From Bacillota bacterium (lineage in GTDB: Bacteria; Bacillota; Sulfobacillia; Sulfobacillales; JAIMBI01): 45,118 bases of DNA. Below are positions 1 through 12,018 of this stretch, piece after piece (the stretch's first letter is position 1; each line of letters begins with the position of its first letter). A program made the translations under genes and the position numbers. The notes beneath the pieces were generated by a model. That model worked only from the letters and a program-made list of their open reading frames with translations, was not told the origin of the DNA and did not search any database. The stretch is from positions 1 to 45,118 of the forward strand of contig JAKADP010000001.1 of assembly GCA_021820465.1 (NCBI GenBank), written 5' to 3'.

Positions 1-32
1 AAAGAAAAAGCCCCCGCGCGGTGCGCGGGGGC
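1..32 (-). terminator. Rho-independent terminator of the rRNA operon
   Basis: Read on the minus strand, a perfect 10-bp GC stem (positions 10-19 with 23-32) closes a 3-nt loop and is followed by TTTTTCTTT. It starts 11 bases after the 3' end of the 5S gene, so it ends the 16S-Ile-23S-5S transcript. A long GC stem plus an uninterrupted U-run makes this the clearest intrinsic terminator in the window. Confidence 0.93.
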
Positions 33-43
33 CACGGGTTCCA

Positions 44-160
44 GGGCGGCACCGACCCGGTCGGTCAGCGGCGGGAGCCGCCACACGCCGGGCCCGTCCA
101 CAGGGGGACGGCCGTGTGCGAGATGGGAACGGGTCGAACCTGCGAACCGTTGCACCGCCC
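44..160 (-). rRNA. rrf: 5S ribosomal RNA (divergent)
   Basis: The minus strand between the 23S gene and the operon terminator holds a 117-nt unit, the usual 5S length. Its ends pair over nine positions (GGGCGG with CCGCCC, then wobble pairs), giving helix I. Near nucleotide 30 it has CCCGTTCCCATCTCGCACAC, the conserved loop B/C region of 5S (usual form CCCGTTCCCATnCCGAACAC). The motif normally following, AAGTTAAGC, is absent; CCGT is there instead and could pair with ACGG near nucleotide 11 to make helix II. Position and pairing support a genuine 5S, but the central domain is atypical, so the exact fold is uncertain. Confidence 0.75.
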
Positions 161-173
161 CGGGCGCCCGTTC

Positions 174-187
174 ACAACTTCTCAGGC

Positions 188-194
<7 letters not shown>
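174..194 (-). repeat. 23S processing stem, 3' arm
   Basis: This 21-base segment at the 23S 3' end is the reverse complement of 3119-3139 at the 23S 5' end, with a single mismatch. The two arms would form a long helix bringing the ends of pre-23S together, the usual substrate for RNase III or Mini-III. It also sets the approximate mature ends used for the 23S entry. Confidence 0.85.
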
Positions 195-3118
<2,924 letters not shown>

Positions 3119-3125
<7 letters not shown>

Positions 3126-3139
3126 GCCTGTGAAGTTGT
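3119..3139 (-). repeat. 23S processing stem, 5' arm
   Basis: Partner of 174-194: 20 of 21 bases are complementary. On the minus strand it directly overlaps a TTGACAACT element (3134-3142), which is also present in the 16S leader. Confidence 0.85.
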
Positions 3140-3165
3140 CAACGTGCGCCCCTGTCGTCGGTCAT

Positions 3166-3241
3166 TGGTGGGCCCAGGTGGAATCGAACCACCGCCCTCT
3201 CGCTTATCAGGCGAGCGCTCTCGCCCCTGAGCTATGGGCCC
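3166..3241 (-). tRNA. tRNA-Ile (anticodon GAU)
   Basis: The minus strand folds as a full cloverleaf. The acceptor stem GGGCCCA/TGGGCCC and the anticodon stem CTCGC/GCGAG enclose loop CTGATAA (anticodon GAT); the T arm carries GGTTCGATTCC. The 3' CCA is encoded, giving 76 nt. Placement between 16S and 23S is classic for tRNA-Ile(GAU). No tRNA-Ala follows, which is the more common partner in such spacers. Confidence 0.97.
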
Positions 3242-3299
3242 CCCCGCGCCCGACGCGCGGCCCTTCACCACTGAACCGGCGCAGGTAGGTGTGACTCCC

Positions 3300-4846
<1,547 letters not shown>

Positions 4847-4921
4847 ACCGAACGCGTCCACCGGGTCGCCCCGCTGGCCGCTGACTTTTCGAAACCGAAA
4901 GTCGTCTACCTGCTCCGATTC

Positions 4922-4930
4922 AGTTGTCAA
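4922..4930 (-). promoter_or_regulatory. boxA-like element in the 16S leader
   Basis: On the minus strand this reads TTGACAACT within CCTTGACAACTGAATCGG. The same nine bases recur just before 23S (3134-3142). Firmicute rRNA leaders and spacers carry a boxA antitermination element of the form CTTTGAAAACTGAA, recognised by NusB/NusE, and both copies sit where one is expected. NusB itself is encoded at 32203-32658. The match is partial, so this is a reasoned candidate. Confidence 0.5.
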
Positions 4931-4976
4931 GGTCCGCGCCACCCGGCAGTCGCCCGCCGGTCGGACAGCACTCGCT

Positions 4977-5005
4977 ATGTTACGCCCCCCGCACACCAGA
5001 TGCAA
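4977..5005 (-). promoter_or_regulatory. Candidate sigma-A promoter of the rRNA operon
   Basis: Minus strand: TTGCAT (5005-5000), a 17-base spacer, then TAACAT (4982-4977), with transcription expected to start near 4970, about 125 bases before 16S. An A-tract (5031-5037) lies upstream and could act as an UP-like element. The -35 match is weak (TTG only). The TTGACA at 4930-4925 was considered but has only TAGACG downstream and fits a boxA better. Confidence 0.5.
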
Positions 5006-5049
5006 CACCCCAGCACCGCTTGGCACAAGTTTTTTTGTGAGCGGCTCCG

Positions 5050-5955
5050 TCACGCCCGCCGCAAGCGGCGCCGCACCAAAAACGGCAGCAGATAGGCCAC
5101 CGTGGCCGCCGGCACCCGCCACAGCAGGCGCGGCGACATCGCGGCCGCGAGTGCAGCCCGCGCATGGGCGCGGTCGCCCAGCAGCCGCAGCGCGACAAAA
5201 AACCGGAGGTGGTGCCACGCCTCAATCGTGCCAAACCCTGGCGGCGCCGTCGCGCGATGCTTGTCCAAGAGGCCGTGCATGGTTTGGTACACCCGCCACA
5301 CATCCTTGCTGTACCCGGTCGGCACGTCGCGGTACACCACGAGCGCGCGGTTGAGCTTCACCACGCCGGCCACCTGCGCCGCGCGCACCCACAGGTCCCA
5401 GTCCTCGGCGCCATCTACCGCCGCGTCGAATCCGCCCAGCGCTCGCGCCAGCGCGGTGCGCATCAGGACCGTGGACGTTTGGAAGCGATTCAGCACGAGG
5501 CAGTCGCGGTAGGTGAGAGCCGACCACGGCGCCGATGATCCCGGGGGCGGTGCCTCATCGGCGCGCGGGCGCTCGCGCACCCAATCACACGCCACCAGCC
5601 CTACCGCGGGATCGCTGGCCAGGACATCGATCTGGAGCGCCAGCTTGCCCGGCAGCCACTCGTCGTCCGCGTCCAAAAAGGCCAGATACGGGTATGCCGC
5701 CTCAGCAATGCCGCGGTTGCGCGCTCGACTCGGACCCGCATTGTCCTGCGAAATCAGGCGGACGGCGGGCTCGGCCTGAAAGGCGCCTCGCACCACGGCC
5801 GCGCTGTCGTCCGTCGATCCATCGTCCACCACCAGCACTTCCGCCGGCGGCGGCACCTGACGCAGCGCGGACCCAATCGCGTCGACGACGGTGTCGCGGT
5901 TGTTGTACACCGGCAGGACCACCGTGACCGATGCGGACTCCATGCCTCCGCTCAC
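5050..5955 (-). CDS. Family 2 glycosyltransferase
   Basis: A 301-residue GT-A fold enzyme that probably transfers a sugar from a nucleotide donor to a cell-surface acceptor. The N-terminus has the GT2 start VTVVLPVYNNRDTV (about residues 9-22), then VVDDGSTDDS and the metal-binding DXD region LDADDEW near residue 95; GAEDWDLW in the second half fits the acceptor-side ED motif. No membrane segment is evident. The GTG start at 5955 overlaps the murE stop as GTGA; an ATG at 5943 is an alternative but has GGAGG only one base away. Being coupled to murE suggests an envelope role, but donor and acceptor cannot be predicted. No terminator is visible before the rRNA promoter. Confidence 0.9.
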   Translation of the reverse strand: MSGGMESASVTVVLPVYNNRDTVVDAIGSALRQVPPPAEVLVVDDGSTDDSAAVVRGAFQAEPAVRLISQDNAGPSRARNRGIAEAAYPYLAFLDADDEWLPGKLALQIDVLASDPAVGLVACDWVRERPRADEAPPPGSSAPWSALTYRDCLVLNRFQTSTVLMRTALARALGGFDAAVDGAEDWDLWVRAAQVAGVVKLNRALVVYRDVPTGYSKDVWRVYQTMHGLLDKHRATAPPGFGTIEAWHHLRFFVALRLLGDRAHARAALAAAMSPRLLWRVPAATVAYLLPFLVRRRLRRA

Positions 5956-7430
5956 GGGGCCACCGTCGTGGAATCCTCAGCGATGACCTGACGCACCACC
6001 TCGCGGTCATCCAACGGGATCCGCTGGTCGCCCATTACCTGCTCCCGCTCCGGTCCTCGGCCGGTGATCAGGACCACGTCTCCGGGCGCCGCGCCGCGCA
6101 CCGCCAGGCGAATCGCCCGCGTCCGGTCCAACTCCACCGCGTGCGGCCGGCATCCGGCAGCCAGCAGTCCTTCGGCCAGCTCGCCCGCAATGGCCGCCGG
6201 CTCCTCCTCGTACGGGCTGTCGGCGGTCAGCACCACTCGGTCCGCCAGCCGGCCCGCAATGCGGCCCATCAGCGGACGCTTGCCGCGGTCGCGGCCGCCG
6301 CGGGCGCCAAACACCAGCCACACGCGCCCGTCCGGCTCCGCCAGCCGGCGCACGGTATGGAGCACCTGCTCCAAGCCATCGGGGGTGTGCGCGTAGTCCA
6401 CCATCACGCGGACCGACCCCTTATCGGACACCAGCTCCAGCCGACCCGGCACTTCCTCCAAGCGACTCACCTGCGCCAGCGCCGCGTTCGGCGGCACGCC
6501 CTGCGCCACCGCGGCCGCGACCGCCGCCAGGGTGTTGTACACGTTGTACCGGCCCGGAAACGGCACCGTGATAGGGACCCCAGGCGCGCCCCCGACAAAC
6601 ACCGTCACGTCGGTGGCCTCGGGCGCTTCATGGTCGATGCGGGCCCGCACATCGCCCCGCATGATGCCGTACGTCAAGACGCGCGCGGCAATGGCCGGGG
6701 CCAGCTCAATCGCATGGGGATCATCGGCATTCAGCACCGCAACGCCGTCATCGTTCAGTAACTCCGTGAACAGCCGGGCCTTGGCCGCGACATAGTTCTC
6801 CATCGTGCCGTGATAGTCCAGGTGTTCGCGGGTGATGTTGGTCAGCACCGCCACCGAGAAGCCAATGGCGTCGACGCGGTGCTGCACAAGCCCATGCGAC
6901 GACACCTCCAGCACCGCCCGCTCCAGGCCCTGCGCCACCATCTGGGCCAGCGCCCGCTGCACGTCCGGCGCGTCCGGCGTGGTGAGCCAAGCGTCGTCCT
7001 CCCGGTCGCGGCCCGTGACATTGCGCACGCTCGACAGCATGCCCGCGCCGTAGCCATGGCCCTCCAGCAACTGGCGCAGCCAGTACACGACGGAGGTTTT
7101 GCCGTTCGTGCCGGTTACGCCGGTAACCACCAGCTGGCGCCCCGGCTGACCGTAAAGCGCCGCCGCCAGCTCAGCGGCGGCGATGCGGGCCGAGGGCACG
7201 ACCAGCATGGGCAGGGTCGACGGCACGGGACGCTCCACCACAGCGGCGACGGCGCCGCGCGCCGCGGCATCCGCCAAATATTGATGGCCGTCCTCGTGCA
7301 GCCCCAAAATCGCGACAAACACGTCGCCGGGCTTCACCGCCCGAGAATCTAGCTGAATGCCCGTGACAGTCGGAGCCACCTCCCATTGCCCCGGGCCGGT
7401 CCTGCGAATCAGCCGCTCCGCGCCGTCCAT
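5952..7430 (-). CDS. murE: UDP-N-acetylmuramyl tripeptide synthetase MurE
   Basis: Cytoplasmic ATP-dependent ligase (492 aa) adding the third amino acid to UDP-MurNAc-L-Ala-D-Glu in peptidoglycan synthesis. Order: N-terminal UDP-binding domain (LDSRAVKPGDVFVA near residue 27), ATP-binding GVTGTNGKTS (104-113), LEVSSHG, TNITREHLDYHGTMENY followed by the carbamylated-lysine site AAKARLF, and a C-terminal ligase domain. The residues that read the incoming amino acid are unusual: the usual DNPR (diaminopimelate) or DNPA (lysine) is DSPY, and GKGHE is GRGPE. Its third-position substrate therefore cannot be assigned by motif. The ATG at 7430 is chosen because AGGGGGA lies just upstream; the frame stays open to 7751, but that part is shadow sequence. 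Confidence 0.95.
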   Translation of the reverse strand: MDGAERLIRRTGPGQWEVAPTVTGIQLDSRAVKPGDVFVAILGLHEDGHQYLADAAARGAVAAVVERPVPSTLPMLVVPSARIAAAELAAALYGQPGRQLVVTGVTGTNGKTSVVYWLRQLLEGHGYGAGMLSSVRNVTGRDREDDAWLTTPDAPDVQRALAQMVAQGLERAVLEVSSHGLVQHRVDAIGFSVAVLTNITREHLDYHGTMENYVAAKARLFTELLNDDGVAVLNADDPHAIELAPAIAARVLTYGIMRGDVRARIDHEAPEATDVTVFVGGAPGVPITVPFPGRYNVYNTLAAVAAAVAQGVPPNAALAQVSRLEEVPGRLELVSDKGSVRVMVDYAHTPDGLEQVLHTVRRLAEPDGRVWLVFGARGGRDRGKRPLMGRIAGRLADRVVLTADSPYEEEPAAIAGELAEGLLAAGCRPHAVELDRTRAIRLAVRGAAPGDVVLITGRGPEREQVMGDQRIPLDDREVVRQVIAEDSTTVAP

Positions 7431-7493
7431 GTTTCCCCCTGCTTGCCCAGCCAAAATTGTGGCCGCCGTGCGGCCGTCGACTCCGGCACGGCC

Positions 7494-7502
7494 AATATAG
7501 CA
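7494..7502 (-). promoter_or_regulatory. Candidate extended -10 promoter for murE
   Basis: The minus strand reads TGCTATATT, an extended -10 (TGn plus TATATT, five of six matches). No good -35 lies 16-18 bases upstream. It would give a leader of about 58 bases and allow murE and the glycosyltransferase gene to be transcribed separately from the genes before them. Confidence 0.45.
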
Positions 7503-7536
7503 TGACGCGGCGAGCTCTTCTGGGAAAGTTTTGCGA

Positions 7537-8286
7537 TCAGAGTGGCGTCCCACCGCCGCTCCCGTCGTCACGCAGGTCGGCTTCGGCCGGACGGCCCTGG
7601 CCGTCGTCTTGCATCGCCGTGGAGAGCCCGCGCTCCCGCGGGTCCCCCCGCCAAGCGTCCCACAGCACCTCACCCTCGCCATCAACATACCCTTCGATGG
7701 GTTCGACGGTGTTTTGGGGCTCCGCAAATCCCACGAACATTTCCTCGGCATCGACTGCCGGCGGTGTGTCCTCTGTGCTGTCCGAAGAGCCCCACTGCAT
7801 CACGGCGGCTAGGAAGTCGCTGCCGGTGTCCTCGACCAGGTTGCGGCCGTACAGCGCGCCATAAGGGGCCGGCACAACCTCTGCTTCGGGGGACCTGGAC
7901 GCCCCGCCGACGGGCTCGTCGGCGCAGCGGAGGCACAGCACCGACTCCGGCCGGGCTTCTAAGCGCTCCGACGCAATGGCCCGCCCGCACCGGTCACACC
8001 GGCCATAGGTGCGCTCCTCCCACTTCTCCAGGGCTCGGCGCGCCTCAGCTAAGTGACGGGCCAGCCCCTGGACCAGCCCAACATCCATCTCCCGGTCAAA
8101 CACCGTGGTGGCATTGTCTGCCGGATGGTTGTCATATGATGTAGCTTCGTGGGCCCACTCTGACTCGGGCTCCGCCAGCTCGCGCCGAATATCACCCGAC
8201 AGCGCGGCCAGCCGCTCCATCACCTGCCGAATGCGCGTGACGGTTTCTCCGCGCGATGCGTCCGCCTGACGGCCGCCCGCGCTCAT
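7537..8286 (-). CDS. DksA/TraR C4-type zinc-finger protein, YteA-like
   Basis: A 249-residue protein with an N-terminal helical region (about 15-95), then YGRCDRCG and CLRCAD (about 95-122), a four-cysteine zinc finger of the DksA/TraR family. It also has the WAHEATSYDNHPADNAT segment typical of Firmicute YteA-type members, some of which are linked to sporulation. The C-terminal half is acidic with the motif VEPIEGYVDGEGEVLWDAW. Such proteins can bind RNA polymerase through the secondary channel, but no activity can be deduced here. The ATG at 8286 overlaps the dacF stop (ATGA), so translation is coupled. Family call is strong; exact role unknown. Confidence 0.88.
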   Translation of the reverse strand: MSAGGRQADASRGETVTRIRQVMERLAALSGDIRRELAEPESEWAHEATSYDNHPADNATTVFDREMDVGLVQGLARHLAEARRALEKWEERTYGRCDRCGRAIASERLEARPESVLCLRCADEPVGGASRSPEAEVVPAPYGALYGRNLVEDTGSDFLAAVMQWGSSDSTEDTPPAVDAEEMFVGFAEPQNTVEPIEGYVDGEGEVLWDAWRGDPRERGLSTAMQDDGQGRPAEADLRDDGSGGGTPL

Positions 8287-9467
8287 GCCCCCACCGTCAG
8301 CACGGCGCGAAAAAAGCGCCAGAACAGTTCGGGAATCCCGACGGCCCGCACGCCGGCCGCCGCCACCAACACCACCTCCTGCCTCACCCCGTCGGCGGTG
8401 GTGATATGCGCCACGCCCAGCGGCTGCCCGGCCCGCACCGGGGCCGGCACGGCGCGGGGCAGCTCCACCGCAATGCGGGGCACCCCGGCCCCCCGAGGCT
8501 GCGTGAGCACGACGCGCCGCAAGGCCACCGCCTGAACGTGGCCCACCAGCCCTCGATGGACCGGCACCACCCCCATCAGTTGCCGCTCACGCACCGCCGT
8601 GACCGACTGAAAGTGGCTGAAGCCCCAGGACATGAGCGCGGTGGCGTCGCGGAACCGGGCGGCGGACGTGGGCGCGCCCAAAACGACGGCGATGAGCCGC
8701 GTGCCTTGCCGAAGGGTCGTAGCCACCAAGCAAAAGCCGGCCGCGCGAGTGTATCCGGTTTTGAGGCCGTCCGTACCCGGGTAGGTGCGCAGCATCCGGT
8801 TTTGATTGACCAGCCAGAGCGTGCCGCCCTTGCCATTGCGAATCGTGCGGTTCTGCCAGGCGGACGTCACGGACAAGAGACCCGGCGTGTGGACGGCGGC
8901 CACCGCCAACCGGGCCAAGTCGGCCGCGGTGCTGTAGTGCTGGAGCGAGGGTAGCCCGTGGGGATTGTCGAAGTGGGTCTGGGTCATGTGCAGTCGGGCA
9001 GCTTCTCGATTCATCTGCGCCACGAACGCGGCCGTTGATCCGGCCAAAAACTGGGCCACCGCCACCGATGCGTCGTTGGCCGACCCCACCGCGATCGCCG
9101 TCAGCATCTGCTGGAGCGTCAGGCGCTCGCCCGGCTCCAGCCAAATTTGACTGCCCTCCGTGCGATAAGCTTCCTCGGTCACCGGAACCCAATCTGACAG
9201 CCGCACTTGGCCCCGGGCGACCGCCCGAAAAGCCAGCACCAGGGTCATCAGCTTCGTCACCGACGCCATCGGCAGCGGCCGCCTCGCATGCTGGCTCGCC
9301 AGTACCTGGCCGGTTTCCGCGTCCACCAAAATGGCGGCGCGGGCGCTCACCGTGGGTGGCGCTGAGGCCGCGCGCACCGCGCCGGCCCAGGGACCCACGG
9401 CCAGCGTGGCCACCGCCAGCATGGCCACCATCCGTCCGCCGCGAAAAATTTCCTGCCAGTGCGCCAT
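8283..9467 (-). CDS. dacF: D-alanyl-D-alanine carboxypeptidase (penicillin-binding protein, DacF type)
   Basis: Secreted or membrane-associated serine peptidase (394 aa) that removes the terminal D-Ala from peptidoglycan stem peptides. A signal peptide (about residues 8-33, MVAMLAVATLAVGPWAG) precedes the catalytic motifs SVTK (SxxK), SAN (SxN) and KTG within LKTGYT. The C-terminus ELFWRFFRAVLTVGA can form the amphipathic membrane-anchoring helix of this family. ATG 9467, or the adjacent GTG at 9470, follows AAGGGAG. In Bacillus, dacF lies between pupG/deoB and spoIIA; here pdp lies upstream and spoIIA is not downstream, where the zinc-finger gene and murE follow instead. A sporulation role is likely from context, not proven. 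Confidence 0.93.
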   Translation of the reverse strand: MAHWQEIFRGGRMVAMLAVATLAVGPWAGAVRAASAPPTVSARAAILVDAETGQVLASQHARRPLPMASVTKLMTLVLAFRAVARGQVRLSDWVPVTEEAYRTEGSQIWLEPGERLTLQQMLTAIAVGSANDASVAVAQFLAGSTAAFVAQMNREAARLHMTQTHFDNPHGLPSLQHYSTAADLARLAVAAVHTPGLLSVTSAWQNRTIRNGKGGTLWLVNQNRMLRTYPGTDGLKTGYTRAAGFCLVATTLRQGTRLIAVVLGAPTSAARFRDATALMSWGFSHFQSVTAVRERQLMGVVPVHRGLVGHVQAVALRRVVLTQPRGAGVPRIAVELPRAVPAPVRAGQPLGVAHITTADGVRQEVVLVAAAGVRAVGIPELFWRFFRAVLTVGA

Positions 9468-9520
9468 CACGCCGGCTCCCTTCGGGATGTGTGGCGCTAG
9501 TATCCGCCAGGGGCCGTGGC

Positions 9521-10828
9521 CTAATCCGGCGCTGACACCGATTCCCACACGACGGGCGGACGGCTTGCCAGCGTCTGTCCGGCCCCGATCGCCTGCTGCA
9601 CCATGGCGACCGCGCGCTCGCGGTCCGCCGCGGCATCTGCATACACCCGGCCGACCGGCATTCCCGGGACCAGTGCATCGCCCGTCTTCACCAGCACCTC
9701 GACGCCGACCCTGGGGTTCACGACATCAGCGGCCACCTTCCGGCCCGCGCCAACCTCCATCGCGGCACGCCCGATCTGCAGCGGGTCAACGCGCGACACG
9801 ACACCGGCCTCGCCCCGCCAGACCACCTCCGCGGCTGGGGCCAGCGGCAGCCCGCGCTCCACCTGGCTCACATCCCCGCCCTGGGCATGCACCCATTGGC
9901 AAAACTTGTCCCGCGCTCGTCCGTCGTCCAGCGCCGCCTGCACCTCGTGAACGGCGGCCGCGGCTTGGACCCCGGTCGCGCCACGTGCCTGCACCACCAT
10001 TGCCGCGGCAACCGCCAACACCAGATCGCGTAGGTCCGCCGGCCCGGCGCCCTGGAGCGCCGCCCACGCTTCATTAACTTCCAAGGCATTGCCGACAGCG
10101 TGCCCCAGCGGCTCCTCCATGTTCGTGAGCAAGGCCTCGGCGCGGATGCCCGCGCGCGAGGCCACGTCCAGCATGAGCCGGGCAAGCTGCCGGCCCTCTG
10201 CCCGCGAGGCATTGAACGCCCCCCGGCCAATCTTCACATCCAGCACCAGCGCGCGGGCGCCGCCGGCAATTTTTTTGGACATGATCGAGGCGGCGATCAG
10301 CGCCGGGCTGTCGACCGTCGCGGTGGCGTCGCGCAGCGCATACAGGCGGCCATCGGCCGGCGCCAGCTCCTGACTCTGCGCCGCCACCGCGACCCCGACC
10401 CGTTCAACCACCCGCGCCCACTCATCGCGCGACAGATTGACGCGAAACCCGGGAATGCTCTCCAACTTGTCCAGCGTGCCGCCGGTGTGAGCGAGACCCC
10501 GGCCTGACATCTTCGCGACCGGAATGCCTAAGCTGGCCACGAGCGGTGCCACCACTAAGGTGGTTTTGTCCCCCACCCCGCCGGTCGAGTGCTTGTCCAC
10601 GGCTCCAGGCGACGGCGCGAGTGGCCCCCCCGACCGGGCCAAGGCCATCGTGAGCGCAAACACCTCTTCGGGGGACAGGCCCCGGAGATAAACGGCCGTC
10701 AGCCACGACGCCAGCTGATAGTCGGGGACGCTCTGGCTGGCGGCCCCGCGAGCCACCGCCTCAAAATGGGCGGGTGGCAGCTGGCGGGAATCCCGTGCCG
10801 CGGTCAGCAGGTCGCGAAAGTCGCTCAC
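9521..10828 (-). CDS. pdp: Pyrimidine-nucleoside phosphorylase
   Basis: Cytoplasmic enzyme (435 aa) that splits thymidine, deoxyuridine or uridine with phosphate to base plus (deoxy)ribose-1-phosphate. The signature of thymidine/pyrimidine phosphorylases is clear: DKHSTGGVGDKTTLVVAPLV near residue 82, then KMSGRGLAHTGGTLDKLESI and the phosphate/nucleoside site SIMSKKIAGGA. Length matches the family (about 433). The GTG at 10828 overlaps the deoB stop (GTGA) and has AAGGAG eight bases upstream. DeoB acts on its sugar-phosphate product, so the pair forms a nucleoside salvage module. In Bacillus the corresponding slot holds pupG (purine nucleosides), so this lineage has a pyrimidine enzyme there instead. 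Confidence 0.96.
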   Translation of the reverse strand: MSDFRDLLTAARDSRQLPPAHFEAVARGAASQSVPDYQLASWLTAVYLRGLSPEEVFALTMALARSGGPLAPSPGAVDKHSTGGVGDKTTLVVAPLVASLGIPVAKMSGRGLAHTGGTLDKLESIPGFRVNLSRDEWARVVERVGVAVAAQSQELAPADGRLYALRDATATVDSPALIAASIMSKKIAGGARALVLDVKIGRGAFNASRAEGRQLARLMLDVASRAGIRAEALLTNMEEPLGHAVGNALEVNEAWAALQGAGPADLRDLVLAVAAAMVVQARGATGVQAAAAVHEVQAALDDGRARDKFCQWVHAQGGDVSQVERGLPLAPAAEVVWRGEAGVVSRVDPLQIGRAAMEVGAGRKVAADVVNPRVGVEVLVKTGDALVPGMPVGRVYADAAADRERAVAMVQQAIGAGQTLASRPPVVWESVSAPD

Positions 10829-11985
10829 GCGGTCAGCTCCTTCCACCGGGAGGCGCCCGCCACCGGCGCAGGCACGCCCCACACCTCGGCCAGCGTGGCC
10901 GCCATGTCCGCAAGCGTCCTGCGCGGTGCGCCGATCTTGGGCACGACGCGCGCGCCACCGGCCAGCCATGGCACATCTTCCCGGGTGTGGTCCGACCCCG
11001 GCCGCGTCGGGTCGCACCCATGGTCCGCGGTGATCCACAGCTGCCCCGACGACCCCACCGCGGCCAGTGCCTCGGGCACCCAGGCATCCAGCTCCCCCAG
11101 CGCGCGAGCGTAGCCGGCCGGGTCTCGGCGGTGGCCGAACTGCGAGTCGAAGTCCACCAAGTTGACAAACACAAATCGCCGGTCAGCGTGGCGGCCCAAA
11201 GCGTCCAGTGTTTTGCCCAGCGCATCGGCGTTGGACTGGGTGGCCACCCGCTCCGCAAAGCCCACACCCGAAAAAATATCCCAGATCTTCCCGACGGCCA
11301 CGGTCTCCACCCTGGCGCGGGCCAACGCCGCCGTGAAAATGTCCGCCGGCGGCGGCACGGCCCAGTCATGGCGGTGCGGCGTCCGCACGAAGGCGCCGGG
11401 CGCGCCGGTGAACGGGCGGGCGATGATCCGCCCCACCAAATGCGGCCCCTGCATCACCTCGCGGGCCGCTGCACACCACGCGTAGAGGGTCTCCAGCGGC
11501 ACCACGTCCTCATGGGCGGCCATCTGGAGGACGCTGTCCGCCGACGTGTACACAATAGGAAACCCGGTCGCACAGTGCTGCGCGCCCAGCTCCTCGATGA
11601 TCTGCGTGCCCGAGGCAGCGCGGTTGCCCAACAGCGGTCTCCCGAAGGCCGCCTCCAATTGCCGCACGACCGGCGCTCCGAACCCATCCGGGTAGGTTCG
11701 AAACGGCTCGGCCACAATGGACCCCATCATCTCCCAATGACCCGCTAATGTGTCCTTGCCGGCGGCCACCGGGTGGCATCGGACGGCCGACCCTATGAGG
11801 GGAACGTCAGGGGTGCCCGGCAGCTGTACGAGGCCCCTCAACCCAAGCCCGGCCAAGTGGGGCAGCGGCACAGGCAGGGCTGCGAGAGCATGGCCCACCG
11901 TGTTCGCGCCCTCATCCCCGTACTCCGCGGCATCGGGAGCGGCCCCTACGCCGCCGGAGTCCATCACCACCAGGCAAATCATCAT
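10825..11985 (-). CDS. deoB: Phosphopentomutase
   Basis: Interconverts (deoxy)ribose-1-phosphate and -5-phosphate, feeding nucleoside sugars into central metabolism. The 386-residue alkaline-phosphatase-superfamily fold shows the family's metal sites: MDSGGVGAAPDA at the N-terminus, GANTVGH, LVDFDSQFGHRRDP, and ITADHGCDP with SDHTRE near the C-terminus. The start has two consecutive ATG codons (11985, 11982) behind AAGGCAGGGGGG. It lies 33 bases after xerD and overlaps pdp by four bases. The xerD-deoB order is that of Bacillus (ripX-drm). Confidence 0.96.
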   Translation of the reverse strand: MMICLVVMDSGGVGAAPDAAEYGDEGANTVGHALAALPVPLPHLAGLGLRGLVQLPGTPDVPLIGSAVRCHPVAAGKDTLAGHWEMMGSIVAEPFRTYPDGFGAPVVRQLEAAFGRPLLGNRAASGTQIIEELGAQHCATGFPIVYTSADSVLQMAAHEDVVPLETLYAWCAAAREVMQGPHLVGRIIARPFTGAPGAFVRTPHRHDWAVPPPADIFTAALARARVETVAVGKIWDIFSGVGFAERVATQSNADALGKTLDALGRHADRRFVFVNLVDFDSQFGHRRDPAGYARALGELDAWVPEALAAVGSSGQLWITADHGCDPTRPGSDHTREDVPWLAGGARVVPKIGAPRRTLADMAATLAEVWGVPAPVAGASRWKELTA

Positions 11986-12018
11986 GGCGCCCCGCCCCCC
12001 TGCCTTCCCGCCACCTGG

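Noticed and set aside
4925-4930. TTGACA in the 16S leader as a -35 box
   Set aside because: Only TAGACG lies at the right distance downstream, and the same element recurs before 23S, so a boxA role fits better.
7431-7751. N-terminal extension of MurE to 599 residues
   Set aside because: The added part overlaps the zinc-finger gene, has no similarity to MurE, and ATG 7430 has a good ribosome site and the family length.
10829-11038. N-terminal extension of pyrimidine-nucleoside phosphorylase to 505 residues
   Set aside because: Shadow of deoB; GTG 10828 gives the normal length with a GTGA overlap and AAGGAG upstream.
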